Of a stretch of DNA of 64,000 nucleotides, positions 25,013-33,268 are shown one piece after another. Positions within the stretch are counted from its first letter, which is position 1, and every line of letters starts with the position of its first letter. Location: positions 124,001 to 188,000 of the forward strand of contig NZ_FOEF01000005.1 in assembly GCF_900110575.1 (NCBI RefSeq). Direction: 5' to 3'. Source of the DNA: Amycolatopsis saalfeldensis. Lineage in GTDB: Bacteria; Actinomycetota; Actinomycetes; Mycobacteriales; Pseudonocardiaceae. The notes below the pieces were generated by a model. The model made no database searches. It was not told the DNA's origin and saw only the letters and a program-made list of their open reading frames with translations. The position numbers and the translations under genes were made by a program.

Positions 25013-25915
25013 GTGACGCTGATGGACACCCGGGTCGAGGACGGCTACCCGACCCGGATCACCGGTACGCCGGAGCAGCTTCCGCGCGTGCATCCCACGG
25101 TGTGGGGTACCGAGGCAGACGGCCCGATCGACGCCGCCACGCTGGCCCATCACGAGGTCACCGGCTACACCGTCGACGAAGGCCTGCTCTCGCCCGGTGA
25201 GGTCCAGACGTACTGGCAGGAGCTCGTGCGCCTCTCCTCCGACGAGGAGCTGCGCGCCGACGAGCGGGTGATCACCGAGGCGAAGACCGGCGAGGTCCGG
25301 TCGGTCTTCGACGTGCACGTGCTGTCCGACCTGATCCGCGAGCTGGTCCACGACCCCCGGGTGCTGGACCGCGCGCGGCAGATCCTCGGCTCCGAGGTGT
25401 ACATCCACCAGAGCCGCGTGAACTACATGCCCGGGTTCAAGGGCACGGGGTTCTACTGGCACTCGGACTTCGAGACGTGGCACGCCGAGGACGGCATGCC
25501 GTCGCCGCGCGCGGTCAGCTGCTCCATCGCGCTGACCGACAATTACCCGTACAACGGCGGTCTCATGGTCATGCCGGGCTCGCAGCGCACATTCGTGCAA
25601 TGCGCGGGCGAGACGCCGGAGGAGAACTACAAGGCTTCGCTGAAGGACCAGCGCGTCGGGGTGCCCGCCGAGGACGACATCATGAAGATGGCGGCCGAAT
25701 ACGGCATCGAGCAGTTCACCGGCACGGCGGGTTCGGCGCTCTGGTTCGACTCGAACATCATGCACGGCTCGTCGAACAACATCACGCCGTATCCGCGGTC
25801 GAACATCTTCCTGGTCTTCAACAGCGTCGAGAACGAGCTGCAGGAGCCGTTCGCGGCGAGCGCGCCCCGGCCGGCGTTCATCGCGGGCCGGGACAGCACG
25901 CCGCTCAAACGGTGA
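25013..25915 (+). CDS. ectD: ectoine hydroxylase (EctD)
   Basis: 300 residues, nonheme Fe(II)/2-oxoglutarate dioxygenase. The iron triad is His150 and Asp152 in FYWHSDFETWH and His251 in NIMHGSSNN. The EctD signature around GFYWHSDFETWHAEDGMP is complete. It converts ectoine to 5-hydroxyectoine, so this strain should make both solutes. GTG 25013 follows AGGAGG (24998-25003); ATG 25022 is a weaker alternative. Last gene of the operon before the terminator at 26130. Confidence 0.95.
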   Translation: MTLMDTRVEDGYPTRITGTPEQLPRVHPTVWGTEADGPIDAATLAHHEVTGYTVDEGLLSPGEVQTYWQELVRLSSDEELRADERVITEAKTGEVRSVFDVHVLSDLIRELVHDPRVLDRARQILGSEVYIHQSRVNYMPGFKGTGFYWHSDFETWHAEDGMPSPRAVSCSIALTDNYPYNGGLMVMPGSQRTFVQCAGETPEENYKASLKDQRVGVPAEDDIMKMAAEYGIEQFTGTAGSALWFDSNIMHGSSNNITPYPRSNIFLVFNSVENELQEPFAASAPRPAFIAGRDSTPLKR

Positions 25916-26129
25916 TGGTTGTTACCACCGTGCCGCGGCGGGTCGGAAGTAGCCGGGGAAACGCGCCCTGTTACCTTCTTGCCACTCCGCTCCGGCCCTG
26001 GAAGGCCGCTGCGGAGCAGTTGTCCACGGCCGTCCGGGATTCAAGCTCGGGGTGAGCCCCCCGCCCGGCCGGGACAGCGCGAAGTCGGGTGGACCGCGCC
26101 CCCTGGCGGCCCGGCCGACGTCACCGAGT

Positions 26130-26182
26130 CCGGCCCCGCACCATCAGTTCGGGACTGATGGTGCGGGGCCGGATTCGTTTTT
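26130..26182 (+). terminator. strong intrinsic terminator of the ect operon
   Basis: An 18-bp perfect stem (26130-26147 with 26155-26172) closes a 7-nt loop (TTCGGGA) and is followed by ATTCGTTTTT. It is the clearest Rho-independent terminator in the window, 215 bp after the ectD stop. The rest of the gap 25916-26428 has no gene. Directly after the T tract come three 10-bp direct repeats related to TTCCCGGACT (26181-26210). Confidence 0.9.
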
Positions 26183-26428
26183 CCCGGACTTTCCCGGCGT
26201 TTCCGGATTACGGGTTCCTGCTCCGAATCCCGTCCCGCGTTACGACATTCGGGGTAATCGCCGAGCCGGGCTGCCGAAGTGGGCGTACTGACGGTGAAAC
26301 AGCGGCCAATCGGCGGTTGCCCGGCGGTGATCGTTCACGAAAGAGCTGTATCTGTCAGCTCCCGATCACGGTAGGTTGACGTTTTTGGCGGACAGGCGCC
26401 GGACCAGCCCGGGGAGGTGCGCGGGAGC

Positions 26429-29200
26429 ATGGCCGAAAACGGAGCCGGCGCGCGCGTCGAGCTGCTCGGACCGGTGCGCCTGCTCGACGGCGCCCAGGCG
26501 GTCGCCATCGGCGGTCCCGGGGTCCGGGGCCTGCTCGCGCTGCTGGCGTTGAAGGTCGGCAAAGTCGTTCCGCTGGAAGAGATCATCGACGCGCTGTGGG
26601 GCCACGACCCGCCGGCCACCGCGCGGACCATCGTCCACGGCAACGTCTCGCACCTGCGCCGGGTGCTGCGGGACATGGCCGACGGCCCGGTGGCGGAGAT
26701 CCTCACCAGCCCGCCCGGTTACCAGCTCGCGATCGACCCGGAGCGGATCGACGCGCACCGCGCGCGGGCGCTGCTGGACCGCGCCGCGCTGGAGCCGCCG
26801 GCGCGGGCTTCGGCGCTGCTCGCGGAGGCGCTCGCGCTGTGGCAAGGGCCCGCGCTGTCCGGTGTGCCCGATTCCGTGCGGGCGCCCGAACTCGAAGACC
26901 TCCGCCTGGCCGTGCACGGTGCCCGGGTCGACGCCGACCTGGAGCTGCGCCGGCACAACGAGCTGATCGTCGAGCTGAGCCCGATCGTCCGCGCCGACCC
27001 GCTCGCCGAGCGCCCCGCGGGCCAGCTCATGCGCGCGCTCTACCGCGCGGGCCGCCGCGGCGACGCGCTCGAGCTGTACCGGACGGTTTCCCGGGCCACC
27101 CTGCGCACGCTCGGCGTCGAGCCCGGCAGTGAGCTGCGCTGGCTGCACGAACGGGTGTTGAACGACGACCTCGGCGCGCGCAGTGTGGCCGCGCCGAGCC
27201 CGGCCGAGCCCGGGAAAGCGCCTTCCCAGCTGCCCGCCGCGCTGCCCGCGCTGGCCGGCCGCGACGAGGAGCTGGTGTGGCTGGACAGGCTGGCCGAGAC
27301 GGCCGAGAGCGCTGTCGCCGTCGTCTCCGGGACAGCCGGGGTCGGCAAGAGCGCGCTGGTCGTGTGGTGGGCGCACCACGCGGAGAAGCGCTTTCCGGAC
27401 GGCGTGCTGTTCGCGTCGCTGCGTGGTTTCGACGCCCGTGACGCCCCGATGGAGCCCGCGGACCTGCTGACCCAGTTCCTGCTCGGCCTCGGCGTGGCGG
27501 CCGGCGAGGTCCCGGAGCGGCTGCACGAACGCGTCGCGCTGTACCGGTCGCTGATCGCCGGACGGCGGATGCTCGTGCTGCTCGACGACGCGCGCACGGC
27601 CGAGCAGGTCCGTCCGCTGCTGCCGCCCAGCTCGCGCTCGATGACCGTGGTCACGAGCCGCTCGAGGCTGGAGGGGCTGGCCGTTTCGCACGCCGCCCGG
27701 CTGCGGGTGCTGGGCACGCTCGCGCCCGAGGACGCCGTGCTCGTGATCGAGGAGCTGGCCGGTCCCGGCGACTTCGACCTGAACCACGCGCTCGCCCGGC
27801 TCTGCGGCTACCTGCCGCTGGCGTTGCGGATCGCGGGCGCGCGGCTGTCGTCCAGTCCACAGTGGACTACGAAGGACCTGGTCGACGAGCTCGGCAACGA
27901 GCGCACCCGCCTCGCCGCGCTCCAGGTGGACGGCGCGGACGACGGCGTGCGGGCGGCGTTCGACGTCTCGTACCGCGGCCTGCCCCCGGAACTGGCCCGG
28001 CTGCTGCTGTGGCTCGGCGCCCTGCCCGGCGAAGCGGTGGGCCCGCACCTGATGGCCGCGGTGGCCGGGATCCCCGTCGCGCAGGCGCGGCGAGCACTGC
28101 GGACGCTCGCGACACACAACCTGCTCGCCGAGACCGCGCGTGACGTCTTCGTCTCGCACGACCTCGTCCGGCTGTACCTGTGGGAGCTGGCACAGTCCGA
28201 ATTGGACACTGACGAGCGCGCGGGCGTGCTGGCCGGTGCCGTGCGCTACTACCAGGCCGCTTCGGACACGGCGCGGCGCCGGATGCTGCGGATCGTCGAC
28301 TCGCTCGACTTCACCGGCTCGCTGCCGGCCGAAGCGCTGCCGCCGTTGCGGACCTACGACGAGGCACAGGACTGGTTCGCCGCCGAGTGGCCGAACCTGC
28401 TGGCGGTGCTCGACGCCGCGTACACCGCCGCGCGGTACTCCGACGTCTGGCGGCTGGCGCGGGTCGCGCACACCTACCGCGTGGTGCACCCGCTTTTCGA
28501 CGACTGGAACCGCCTGGTCGACCTCGGGCTGGCCGCCGCCGAGGCCGCGGGCGAGGTGCTCGGGCAGTGCTGGATGCTGATCTCCCGCTGCGCCGTCGCG
28601 TTGACCTTCGAGCTGCCGCAGGGCTGCCTCGCCGACGCCGAGCGCGCCCTCGACCTGGCCGGCGGGCTGGGCGACAAGCGATTGGTGACGTCGGCGAACA
28701 TCCACCTCGGCAGCGCGCTTTCCCTGCTGTCGCACCATGACGAGGCCATCGAGCGGCTGCGCGAGGCCGTCGCGGAGACCGAGCGGACCGGCGACCTCGA
28801 GCTGCGCGGGCAGGCGCTGGCGAACTGCGCCGAGACGGAGAAGCGCGCCGGCCGCGTCCAGGACGCGATCGCCCACCAGCTCGGCTCGCTGGAGATCGAC
28901 CGCGAACTGGGCGACGACAGTTATGCCGTGGTGTCCTTGAACAATCTCGCCGAGCTGCACCTGCGCGCCGGCGACCGGGCCGCGGCCGAGCGCTACACGC
29001 GCGAAGGCGTCGAGCTGGCCACGGCGCGTCAACTCGAGCTGCAGGAAGGCATCCTGCGCGTCACGCTCGCGCGCATCCTCCGGGCCGGGGGCAGCGTGGA
29101 CGCCGCGCGGGAGCAGTACGGGCTCGCCTTGGGGCTGTACGAGTGGACGAACCCGGGCCGGGTCTCGGACCTGCGGGCCGAGGCCGCGGAACTGGATTAG
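26429..29200 (+). CDS. AfsR/SARP-type regulator: OmpR-like wHTH, BTAD, NB-ARC ATPase, TPR
   Basis: 923 residues from ATG 26429, preceded by GGGGAGG; GTG 26417 is an alternative. Domains: OmpR-type winged helix (about 10-100, with IVHGNVSHLRRVLRD), bacterial activation domain BTAD (about 105-245, with AVHGARVDADLELRR and GRRGDALELYRTV), an NB-ARC STAND ATPase with P-loop GTAGVGKSA at 301-309 and sensor VVTSRSRLEGLAV, and C-terminal TPR-like repeats. Such proteins activate secondary-metabolite genes, but no such cluster is visible here. Its target could lie elsewhere, or be the ect operon (weak inference from position only). Confidence 0.88.
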   Translation: MAENGAGARVELLGPVRLLDGAQAVAIGGPGVRGLLALLALKVGKVVPLEEIIDALWGHDPPATARTIVHGNVSHLRRVLRDMADGPVAEILTSPPGYQLAIDPERIDAHRARALLDRAALEPPARASALLAEALALWQGPALSGVPDSVRAPELEDLRLAVHGARVDADLELRRHNELIVELSPIVRADPLAERPAGQLMRALYRAGRRGDALELYRTVSRATLRTLGVEPGSELRWLHERVLNDDLGARSVAAPSPAEPGKAPSQLPAALPALAGRDEELVWLDRLAETAESAVAVVSGTAGVGKSALVVWWAHHAEKRFPDGVLFASLRGFDARDAPMEPADLLTQFLLGLGVAAGEVPERLHERVALYRSLIAGRRMLVLLDDARTAEQVRPLLPPSSRSMTVVTSRSRLEGLAVSHAARLRVLGTLAPEDAVLVIEELAGPGDFDLNHALARLCGYLPLALRIAGARLSSSPQWTTKDLVDELGNERTRLAALQVDGADDGVRAAFDVSYRGLPPELARLLLWLGALPGEAVGPHLMAAVAGIPVAQARRALRTLATHNLLAETARDVFVSHDLVRLYLWELAQSELDTDERAGVLAGAVRYYQAASDTARRRMLRIVDSLDFTGSLPAEALPPLRTYDEAQDWFAAEWPNLLAVLDAAYTAARYSDVWRLARVAHTYRVVHPLFDDWNRLVDLGLAAAEAAGEVLGQCWMLISRCAVALTFELPQGCLADAERALDLAGGLGDKRLVTSANIHLGSALSLLSHHDEAIERLREAVAETERTGDLELRGQALANCAETEKRAGRVQDAIAHQLGSLEIDRELGDDSYAVVSLNNLAELHLRAGDRAAAERYTREGVELATARQLELQEGILRVTLARILRAGGSVDAAREQYGLALGLYEWTNPGRVSDLRAEAAELD

Positions 29201-29204
29201 GCCT

Positions 29205-29777
29205 TCAGCCGAGTTCTGCGGCGGTGGCGCGCAGTTCGTCGACCGCCTGGTGGGCGAGTTTCGCGTAGGCCTCGCCGGCCTTCGGCTCGATCCAGCGGGT
29301 GAAGGCGAGGTGCAGGGCGAGGCCGCCGAATTCGGCGGCGAGGTTCGCGACCGGTTCCGGGTCCCCGCGCTCGCGCAGGGCGGCGGCCATGGCCGTGGTC
29401 AGGACGGTGCCCTTGAGCAGTTCTCGTTCCCGCAGCTCGACGTTGGCCGCGATGATCGCCTGGCGCTCCCGGGCCAAGACGCGCCGCTCGTCGTCGAAGA
29501 TCGAATCGAGTGCCGTCAGCGCGGCGGTGATCGCTTCGAGCGGGGTCGCGGACGTCGGTGCGGCGGCGATCGCCTCGGCGATCAGCCGGGTGAGCTGCTC
29601 CTGGCCGCTGAACAGCAGCTCCCGCTTGTCGGCGAAGTGCCGGAAGAAGCTCCGCTTGGTCAGGCCCGCGCGCTCGGCGATCTCCGCGACGGTGGTGCCG
29701 TCGTAACCGCGCTCGCGGAACAGCTCGAGGGCGGCCAGCTCCAGTCGCTCACGTGCGTTCGGTTCCCATCGGCCCAT
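29205..29777 (-). CDS. TetR/AcrR-family repressor
   Basis: 190 residues. The N-terminal helix-turn-helix is standard: LELAALELFRERGYDGTTVA, then IAERAGLTKRSFFRHFADKR. The C-terminal ligand domain has no recognisable specificity. It is divergent from an SDR gene, and two near-identical partial palindromes (29793-29811 and 29824-29842) flank the SDR -10 box, so it very likely represses that gene and itself. It ends 4 nt from the convergent SARP gene. Confidence 0.88.
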   Translation of the reverse strand: MGRWEPNARERLELAALELFRERGYDGTTVAEIAERAGLTKRSFFRHFADKRELLFSGQEQLTRLIAEAIAAAPTSATPLEAITAALTALDSIFDDERRVLARERQAIIAANVELRERELLKGTVLTTAMAAALRERGDPEPVANLAAEFGGLALHLAFTRWIEPKAGEAYAKLAHQAVDELRATAAELG

Positions 29778-29792
29778 GTCCGCATTCTAGGT

Positions 29793-29811
29793 GATGGCAC
29801 CCGGTGTCGTC
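29793..29811. promoter_or_regulatory. TetR operator copy 1
   Basis: GATGGCACCCGGTGTCGTC, a partial palindrome (GGCACC-GGTGTC core) upstream of the TATAGT -10. It matches copy 2 at 15 of 19 positions, which supports specific binding by the adjacent TetR. Confidence 0.65.
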
Positions 29812-29817
29812 CGATGC

Positions 29818-29823
29818 TATAGT
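29818..29823 (+). promoter_or_regulatory. -10 box of the SDR gene
   Basis: TATAGT lies between the two operator copies. A repressor on either site would block this promoter. Confidence 0.55.
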
Positions 29824-29842
29824 CATGGCACCAGGTGTCATC
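29824..29842. promoter_or_regulatory. TetR operator copy 2
   Basis: CATGGCACCAGGTGTCATC, with its centre 31 bp from copy 1, about three helical turns. It overlaps a second perfect inverted repeat, CCAGGTG-TCAT-CACCTGG (29831-29848), which could fold in the leader. Confidence 0.65.
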
Positions 29843-29883
29843 ACCTGGACGGGCCGCGGCCCGTTTTCCCAGGAGGAGTTCTC

Positions 29884-30798
29884 ATGCGGGTTTTCATCAC
29901 CGGCTCGTCCGGTCACGTCGGCTCGGCCGTGGTCGCCGAACTCGTTTCGGCCGGGCACGAGGTCGTCGGCCTGGCCCGGTCGGACGCGTCGGCCGCCAAG
30001 GTCGAGGCGCTCGGCGCCGAGGCGCGCCGCGGCGACCTGGACGACCTCGAAGGCTTGCGCGAAGCCGCTTCGGCGGCCGACGGCGTCATCCACCTCGCCT
30101 TCAAGCACGAAGCGATGATGAGCGGCGACTACGAGACCGCGATCAAGGACGACCTGACCGTCGTGCGGGTTCTGGGCGAAGCGCTGGCCGGTACCGGGAA
30201 GCCGTTGGTGACGACGTCGGGGACGGCCATGCTCGCCGGCGCCGGGCTGGGGCGCGCCATCACGGAGGAGGACACGCTCGAGTCGGGGCCGCGGATCGAG
30301 TCGGAGAACACCGTGATCGGTTTCGCCGAGCGGGGCGTCCGGTCCTCGATCGTCCGGCTCCCGCCGACTGTGCACGGCCCGCTGGACCGCCACGGCTTCG
30401 TCAAGATGCTGGTCGAAACCGCCCGTGCGAAGGGAATCTCCGGCTACGTCGGCGACGGCGCCAACCGCTGGCCCGCCGTCCAGACCACGGACGCCGCCCG
30501 CCTTTACCGGCTGGCATGGGAATCCGCCCCGGCCGGCTCGCGGCTGCACGCGGTGGACGACGAGGGCGTCCCGCTGCGCCGGATCGCCGAGGTCATCGGC
30601 CGGCGCCTGGGCGTGCCCGTCGCCCCCATCGCCGACGAGGCCGCGCCGGCGCACTTCGGCTTCCTCGCCCCGATCGTCGCGGCCGACAACCCCACGTCCA
30701 GCGCCCGCACCCGCAAGCTGCTGGACTGGGCGCCGGAACTGCCCCGCCTGCTCGCCGACCTCGAACTCGACCACTACTTCGCGGTGGCCGCGGTTTAG
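29884..30798 (+). CDS. NAD(P)-dependent extended SDR (epimerase/dehydratase family)
   Basis: 304 residues from ATG 29884, which follows AGGAGGAG; an in-frame extension to 29791 would run through the operators and is rejected. The cofactor motif is FITGSSGHVGSAVV and the acid residue after beta2 lies in GLARSD, with DLDD further on. The usual YxxxK is replaced in register by SENTVIGFAERG, as in atypical NAD-binding family members. IVRLPPTVHG and ARTRKLLDWAPELP are family blocks. Reductase or epimerase substrate is unknown; the TetR pairing suggests induction by a small toxic molecule. Confidence 0.82.
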   Translation: MRVFITGSSGHVGSAVVAELVSAGHEVVGLARSDASAAKVEALGAEARRGDLDDLEGLREAASAADGVIHLAFKHEAMMSGDYETAIKDDLTVVRVLGEALAGTGKPLVTTSGTAMLAGAGLGRAITEEDTLESGPRIESENTVIGFAERGVRSSIVRLPPTVHGPLDRHGFVKMLVETARAKGISGYVGDGANRWPAVQTTDAARLYRLAWESAPAGSRLHAVDDEGVPLRRIAEVIGRRLGVPVAPIADEAAPAHFGFLAPIVAADNPTSSARTRKLLDWAPELPRLLADLELDHYFAVAAV

Positions 30799-30921
30799 CC
30801 CGCTCTCGGGCGGCGCCGGTCCGGTGGCGCCTGAATCCGTTTCACCAGCGTTTCCGCAGGTGGTCCATACCCTGGCCGGGCATCCTTAGTGGTTTCTTAG
30901 CGTGATCGGAACGGGGCCGCG

Positions 30922-31060
30922 TAGGGTCCGTCCGGTGCCGGGGGAGCCCTAGGGGAGGGGCAGGCTGGGAAGCCGGCACCACGGCCCCGCGACCGTCCGC
31001 GGCCCGGGTCCGGAAGAGCCGCCAGGAGCGGTTCGGTGGCGGTTGGCCGGCCGAAATGGG
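30922..31060 (+). ncRNA. possible structured leader or small RNA
   Basis: TAGGGT (30922-30927) is followed 6 nt later by GGTGCCGG (30934-30941), which pairs perfectly with CCGGCACC at 30973-30980 around a purine-rich G-run loop. More GC-rich pairing follows (GGCCCCGC and GCGGCCC around 30983-31015). The spacing puts the predicted transcript start at the first stem base. It resembles no riboswitch family that I can confirm: there is no B12-box consensus and no TPP, SAM or glycine core. It may be the leader of the 31235 gene. The 30799-31234 gap contains no convincing gene. Confidence 0.35.
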
Positions 31061-31092
31061 GGTAGGCCGGCCGGCCGCCAGGCCGCACTCTG

Positions 31093-31140
31093 CTGGTCTC
31101 GGACGGTGCTGGTCTCGGACGGTGCCGGTCTCGGACGGTG
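31093..31140. repeat. three tandem 16-bp repeats
   Basis: CTGGTCTCGGACGGTG occurs twice in tandem, then once as CCGGTCTCGGACGGTG. The repeats lie about 95-140 bp upstream of the 31235 gene and could be iterated protein sites or a slippage product. Confidence 0.75.
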
Positions 31141-31234
31141 GTTGTCTCGCGCGGCGGTGGTCGAGGGCAGTAGTTGTCCCGCGCGATGTGCTCAACGAGT
31201 ACCGTTCGCGCCGCCCGGCTGGGATCATCGGCCG

Positions 31235-31456
31235 ATGATCCTGTTGCCGATGCCGAGCAGCCCGGCCTTCATGATCTTCTTCGCCACGCTCTACGGCGGC
31301 TTCGGCGGCCTCCTGGTTTACGGCGGGCTGGCGTTCAGCGGGCTGTGGCCCATGCTGATCATGGGCGTACCGCTGGTCGTGCTCGCGGTGATCATCTTCG
31401 TGCTGGCGATCCGTTCCGTCCGGAAGGGACACGGGTGGTTTCGGCCCATGAGGTGA
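31235..31456 (+). CDS. small two-helix membrane protein
   Basis: 73 residues from ATG 31235. Two hydrophobic helices, FMIFFATLYGGFGGLLVYGG and PMLIMGVPLVVLAVIIFVLA, are followed by the basic tail IRSVRKGHGWFRPMR. No recognised family. An in-frame extension to 31043 is low-complexity and repetitive and is not favoured. It converges on the MmpS-like gene with a 9-nt gap. Confidence 0.55.
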   Translation: MILLPMPSSPAFMIFFATLYGGFGGLLVYGGLAFSGLWPMLIMGVPLVVLAVIIFVLAIRSVRKGHGWFRPMR

Positions 31457-31465
31457 CGCGCCCGG

Positions 31466-32131
31466 CTAACCCACGTTGGCCGTGCACAGCGCGATCGTCG
31501 TGCCGCTGTTCTCCGCGACGGTCTTGCCGTCGACCACGATGGCGCAGCTGATCTCATTGCTGACGCCCGCGTTCGAGCTGTCGGCGGTGAGGGACAGGAT
31601 CGGCGCGCCACCGTTGTAGGAGGCCTTGCCGTGCCACTGGTCGGTGCTCGGGGGAGCCGAATCGGTGCGCTGGTCATTCAGCGTGCCGTAGCGGACGGTC
31701 GCGCCGCCGGCCGAGGTGACCACGTAGTCCACCGAATGCTTGTCGCCGGAGACCGGCGGCAGGTGTAGCTCGCTCGCGCCGCCCGCGCCGAAGGCCGACG
31801 GGAACAGCAGCATCGCGCCGGACAGCAGGGCCGCGGCCACCGACACCAGCAGGCTGAGCACGGCGAGGCCGCGTCCCCGCACCACGTTGCGGCCGGCCAG
31901 CACCAGGCCGACGAGCGAAAGGACCAGGCCGACGCCCACAAGCGGCCACGCGAGGTAGCTGTAGTCCGGCATGAAGGCCACAAGAATCGCCGCGAGACCG
32001 CACAGCAGGGCGATCACGGCGAAGAAGTTCAGCTTGGGTCTGGCCGGCGCGCGGCGCTGCGTGACGGAGACGGGCGCGGGCGGGCGGCCGTGGCGTGCGG
32101 GGGCAGGCGGGTACCGGGGGTCGGACGTCAT
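31466..32131 (-). CDS. membrane protein with MmpS-like extracytoplasmic domain
   Basis: 221 residues. A Pro-rich cytoplasmic N-terminus (1-34) is followed by three to four hydrophobic helices (about 35-118), and then a soluble beta-rich domain (about 125-221). That domain reads VDYVVTSAGGATVRYGTLND, ISCAIVVDGKTVAENSG and a terminal C-T-A, which is the layout of mycobacterial MmpS-type domains. The paired cysteines in ISCAI and ALCTA could form a disulfide outside the cell. Role is not known. Confidence 0.6.
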   Translation of the reverse strand: MTSDPRYPPAPARHGRPPAPVSVTQRRAPARPKLNFFAVIALLCGLAAILVAFMPDYSYLAWPLVGVGLVLSLVGLVLAGRNVVRGRGLAVLSLLVSVAAALLSGAMLLFPSAFGAGGASELHLPPVSGDKHSVDYVVTSAGGATVRYGTLNDQRTDSAPPSTDQWHGKASYNGGAPILSLTADSSNAGVSNEISCAIVVDGKTVAENSGTTIALCTANVG

Positions 32132-32353
32132 GCGTGGGGCCCTTCGGGTTGAAGTGCGACGACGTTAACCCAAAAGCATGGCGGTAGACGAAATCGTTAC
32201 ATACTGGAAAACGTCAGCATTTCACCGCTTCGGCCGGACTCCGGTCATTTACTGGCGCCACGCCCCCATGATGACCTGCTGGAACGTGCCCGAAAAGGAT
32301 ATTCCGCCATGATCAAAATAGGGCGTACGCAGGGTAGGTGAAATCCCCGCGGA

Positions 32354-32369
32354 ATTCACGGTGGTGAAT
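32354..32369. promoter_or_regulatory. inverted repeat downstream of the DUF6932 operon
   Basis: ATTCAC-GGTG-GTGAAT, a perfect 6-bp repeat 15 bp after the minus-strand stop at 32384. It may be a weak terminator. The flanking 32132-32383 gap is noticeably richer in A+T than the window average and has no gene. Confidence 0.35.
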
Positions 32370-32383
32370 GGCAGCGGGATCAA

Positions 32384-33268
32384 TCAATGATCGAAGAGGT
32401 TCACTTCGGGCGTGATCTCCAGCAGCTCGTGCACCGGACGCCCACGCCGGCCGTCGATGGTGGTCGTGCGCACCACGCGCAGCCGCGCCGTCACCGGGCG
32501 GTCGAGGTTCTCCTTGATCTGGTCCAGCAGGTCCGGCGCCACCGCGCCCTGGATCGTCCCGCCCGATTCGCGCTCCAGATAGAAGATCCGCCGTCGCGTG
32601 CGGACGCCGTCGAGCCGTCCGCTCACCGTCTCGTAGCCGACGGCCTCGCGCGATTCCCGCAGGCTGCCCTGCAGCACCCGCGCCTGTTCCGTGGTCATGC
32701 TGCGCGTCAGCTGCTCGCCCGCCGTGGGCGTGAGCGCCATGCCGATGCCGGCGTGTTTGCTGACCGCGTTGACGACGTCGCTCACCGCGTTGCGGACCGT
32801 GTCGCGCTGCAGCAGCACGGCGTCGAGCGCGCCGTCGTCGGAGCCGTTCGCCGGGAGGAAGTCGCACAGTTCCTTGACCGCGCGCTCGGACAGCGTCTCG
32901 ATCCCGTCGTGGATCAGCGCGTCTTCGAGGGCCGGCTCGGGGAAGCCGAAGAAGATCGCGTTGCCCGCCTGGCCGCGCTGGATCAGCGGCGCCTTGTCCC
33001 GGTCGGCCTGCTGGACGAACGTGACCTCATTGGACGGATTGCGGATGATGTGGCCGATTTTCGCCGTCGCGTCCTGCAGTGCGCGGCTGATGTCGGAGAA
33101 GGTGTACGCGTCTATGTGCGTCTCGCCGATCACCGAGACGTGCAGCAGCGGCGAGCGCGAAGTGCGCTCGAACTTCGCGTTGGCCGCCATCGCGGACGCG
33201 CGGGCCAGGTCGTCGAGCCAGGTGCCGCCGGGGACCTCGTCGGCGATGCGGCGGAACTCGTTCCTCAC
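32384..33268 (-). CDS. uncharacterised 294-residue protein, partner of the DUF6932 gene
   Basis: Starts at GTG 33268, overlapping the stop of the upstream gene by 4 nt (GTGA); the longer open frame upstream is a shadow of that gene. It reads VRNEFRRIADEVPGG, then LLHVSVIGETHIDAYTFSDI, HIIRNPSNEVTFVQQADRDK, and a C-terminal MTTEQARVLQGSLRESREAV with a beta-rich tail (RLRVVRTTTIDGRRG). No signal peptide, membrane helix, P-loop or nuclease motif is visible. I recognise no family. Tight coupling means it probably works with the DUF6932 protein, for example as partner or neutraliser; that is inference. Confidence 0.7.
   Translation of the reverse strand: MRNEFRRIADEVPGGTWLDDLARASAMAANAKFERTSRSPLLHVSVIGETHIDAYTFSDISRALQDATAKIGHIIRNPSNEVTFVQQADRDKAPLIQRGQAGNAIFFGFPEPALEDALIHDGIETLSERAVKELCDFLPANGSDDGALDAVLLQRDTVRNAVSDVVNAVSKHAGIGMALTPTAGEQLTRSMTTEQARVLQGSLRESREAVGYETVSGRLDGVRTRRRIFYLERESGGTIQGAVAPDLLDQIKENLDRPVTARLRVVRTTTIDGRRGRPVHELLEITPEVNLFDH

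Noticed and set aside
26429..29200. SARP regulator as a marker of an antibiotic gene cluster here
   Set aside because: No polyketide, peptide-synthetase, terpene or RiPP genes are seen within the window, so such a claim has no support.
30934..31040. Cobalamin or c-di-AMP riboswitch
   Set aside because: Some fragments (GGGAAGCCGG, GCCCCGCGACCGT, GCCAGGAG) recall a B12 element, but the conserved box and its spacing are not met, and the downstream gene has no link to cobalamin. Kept only as an unknown structured region.
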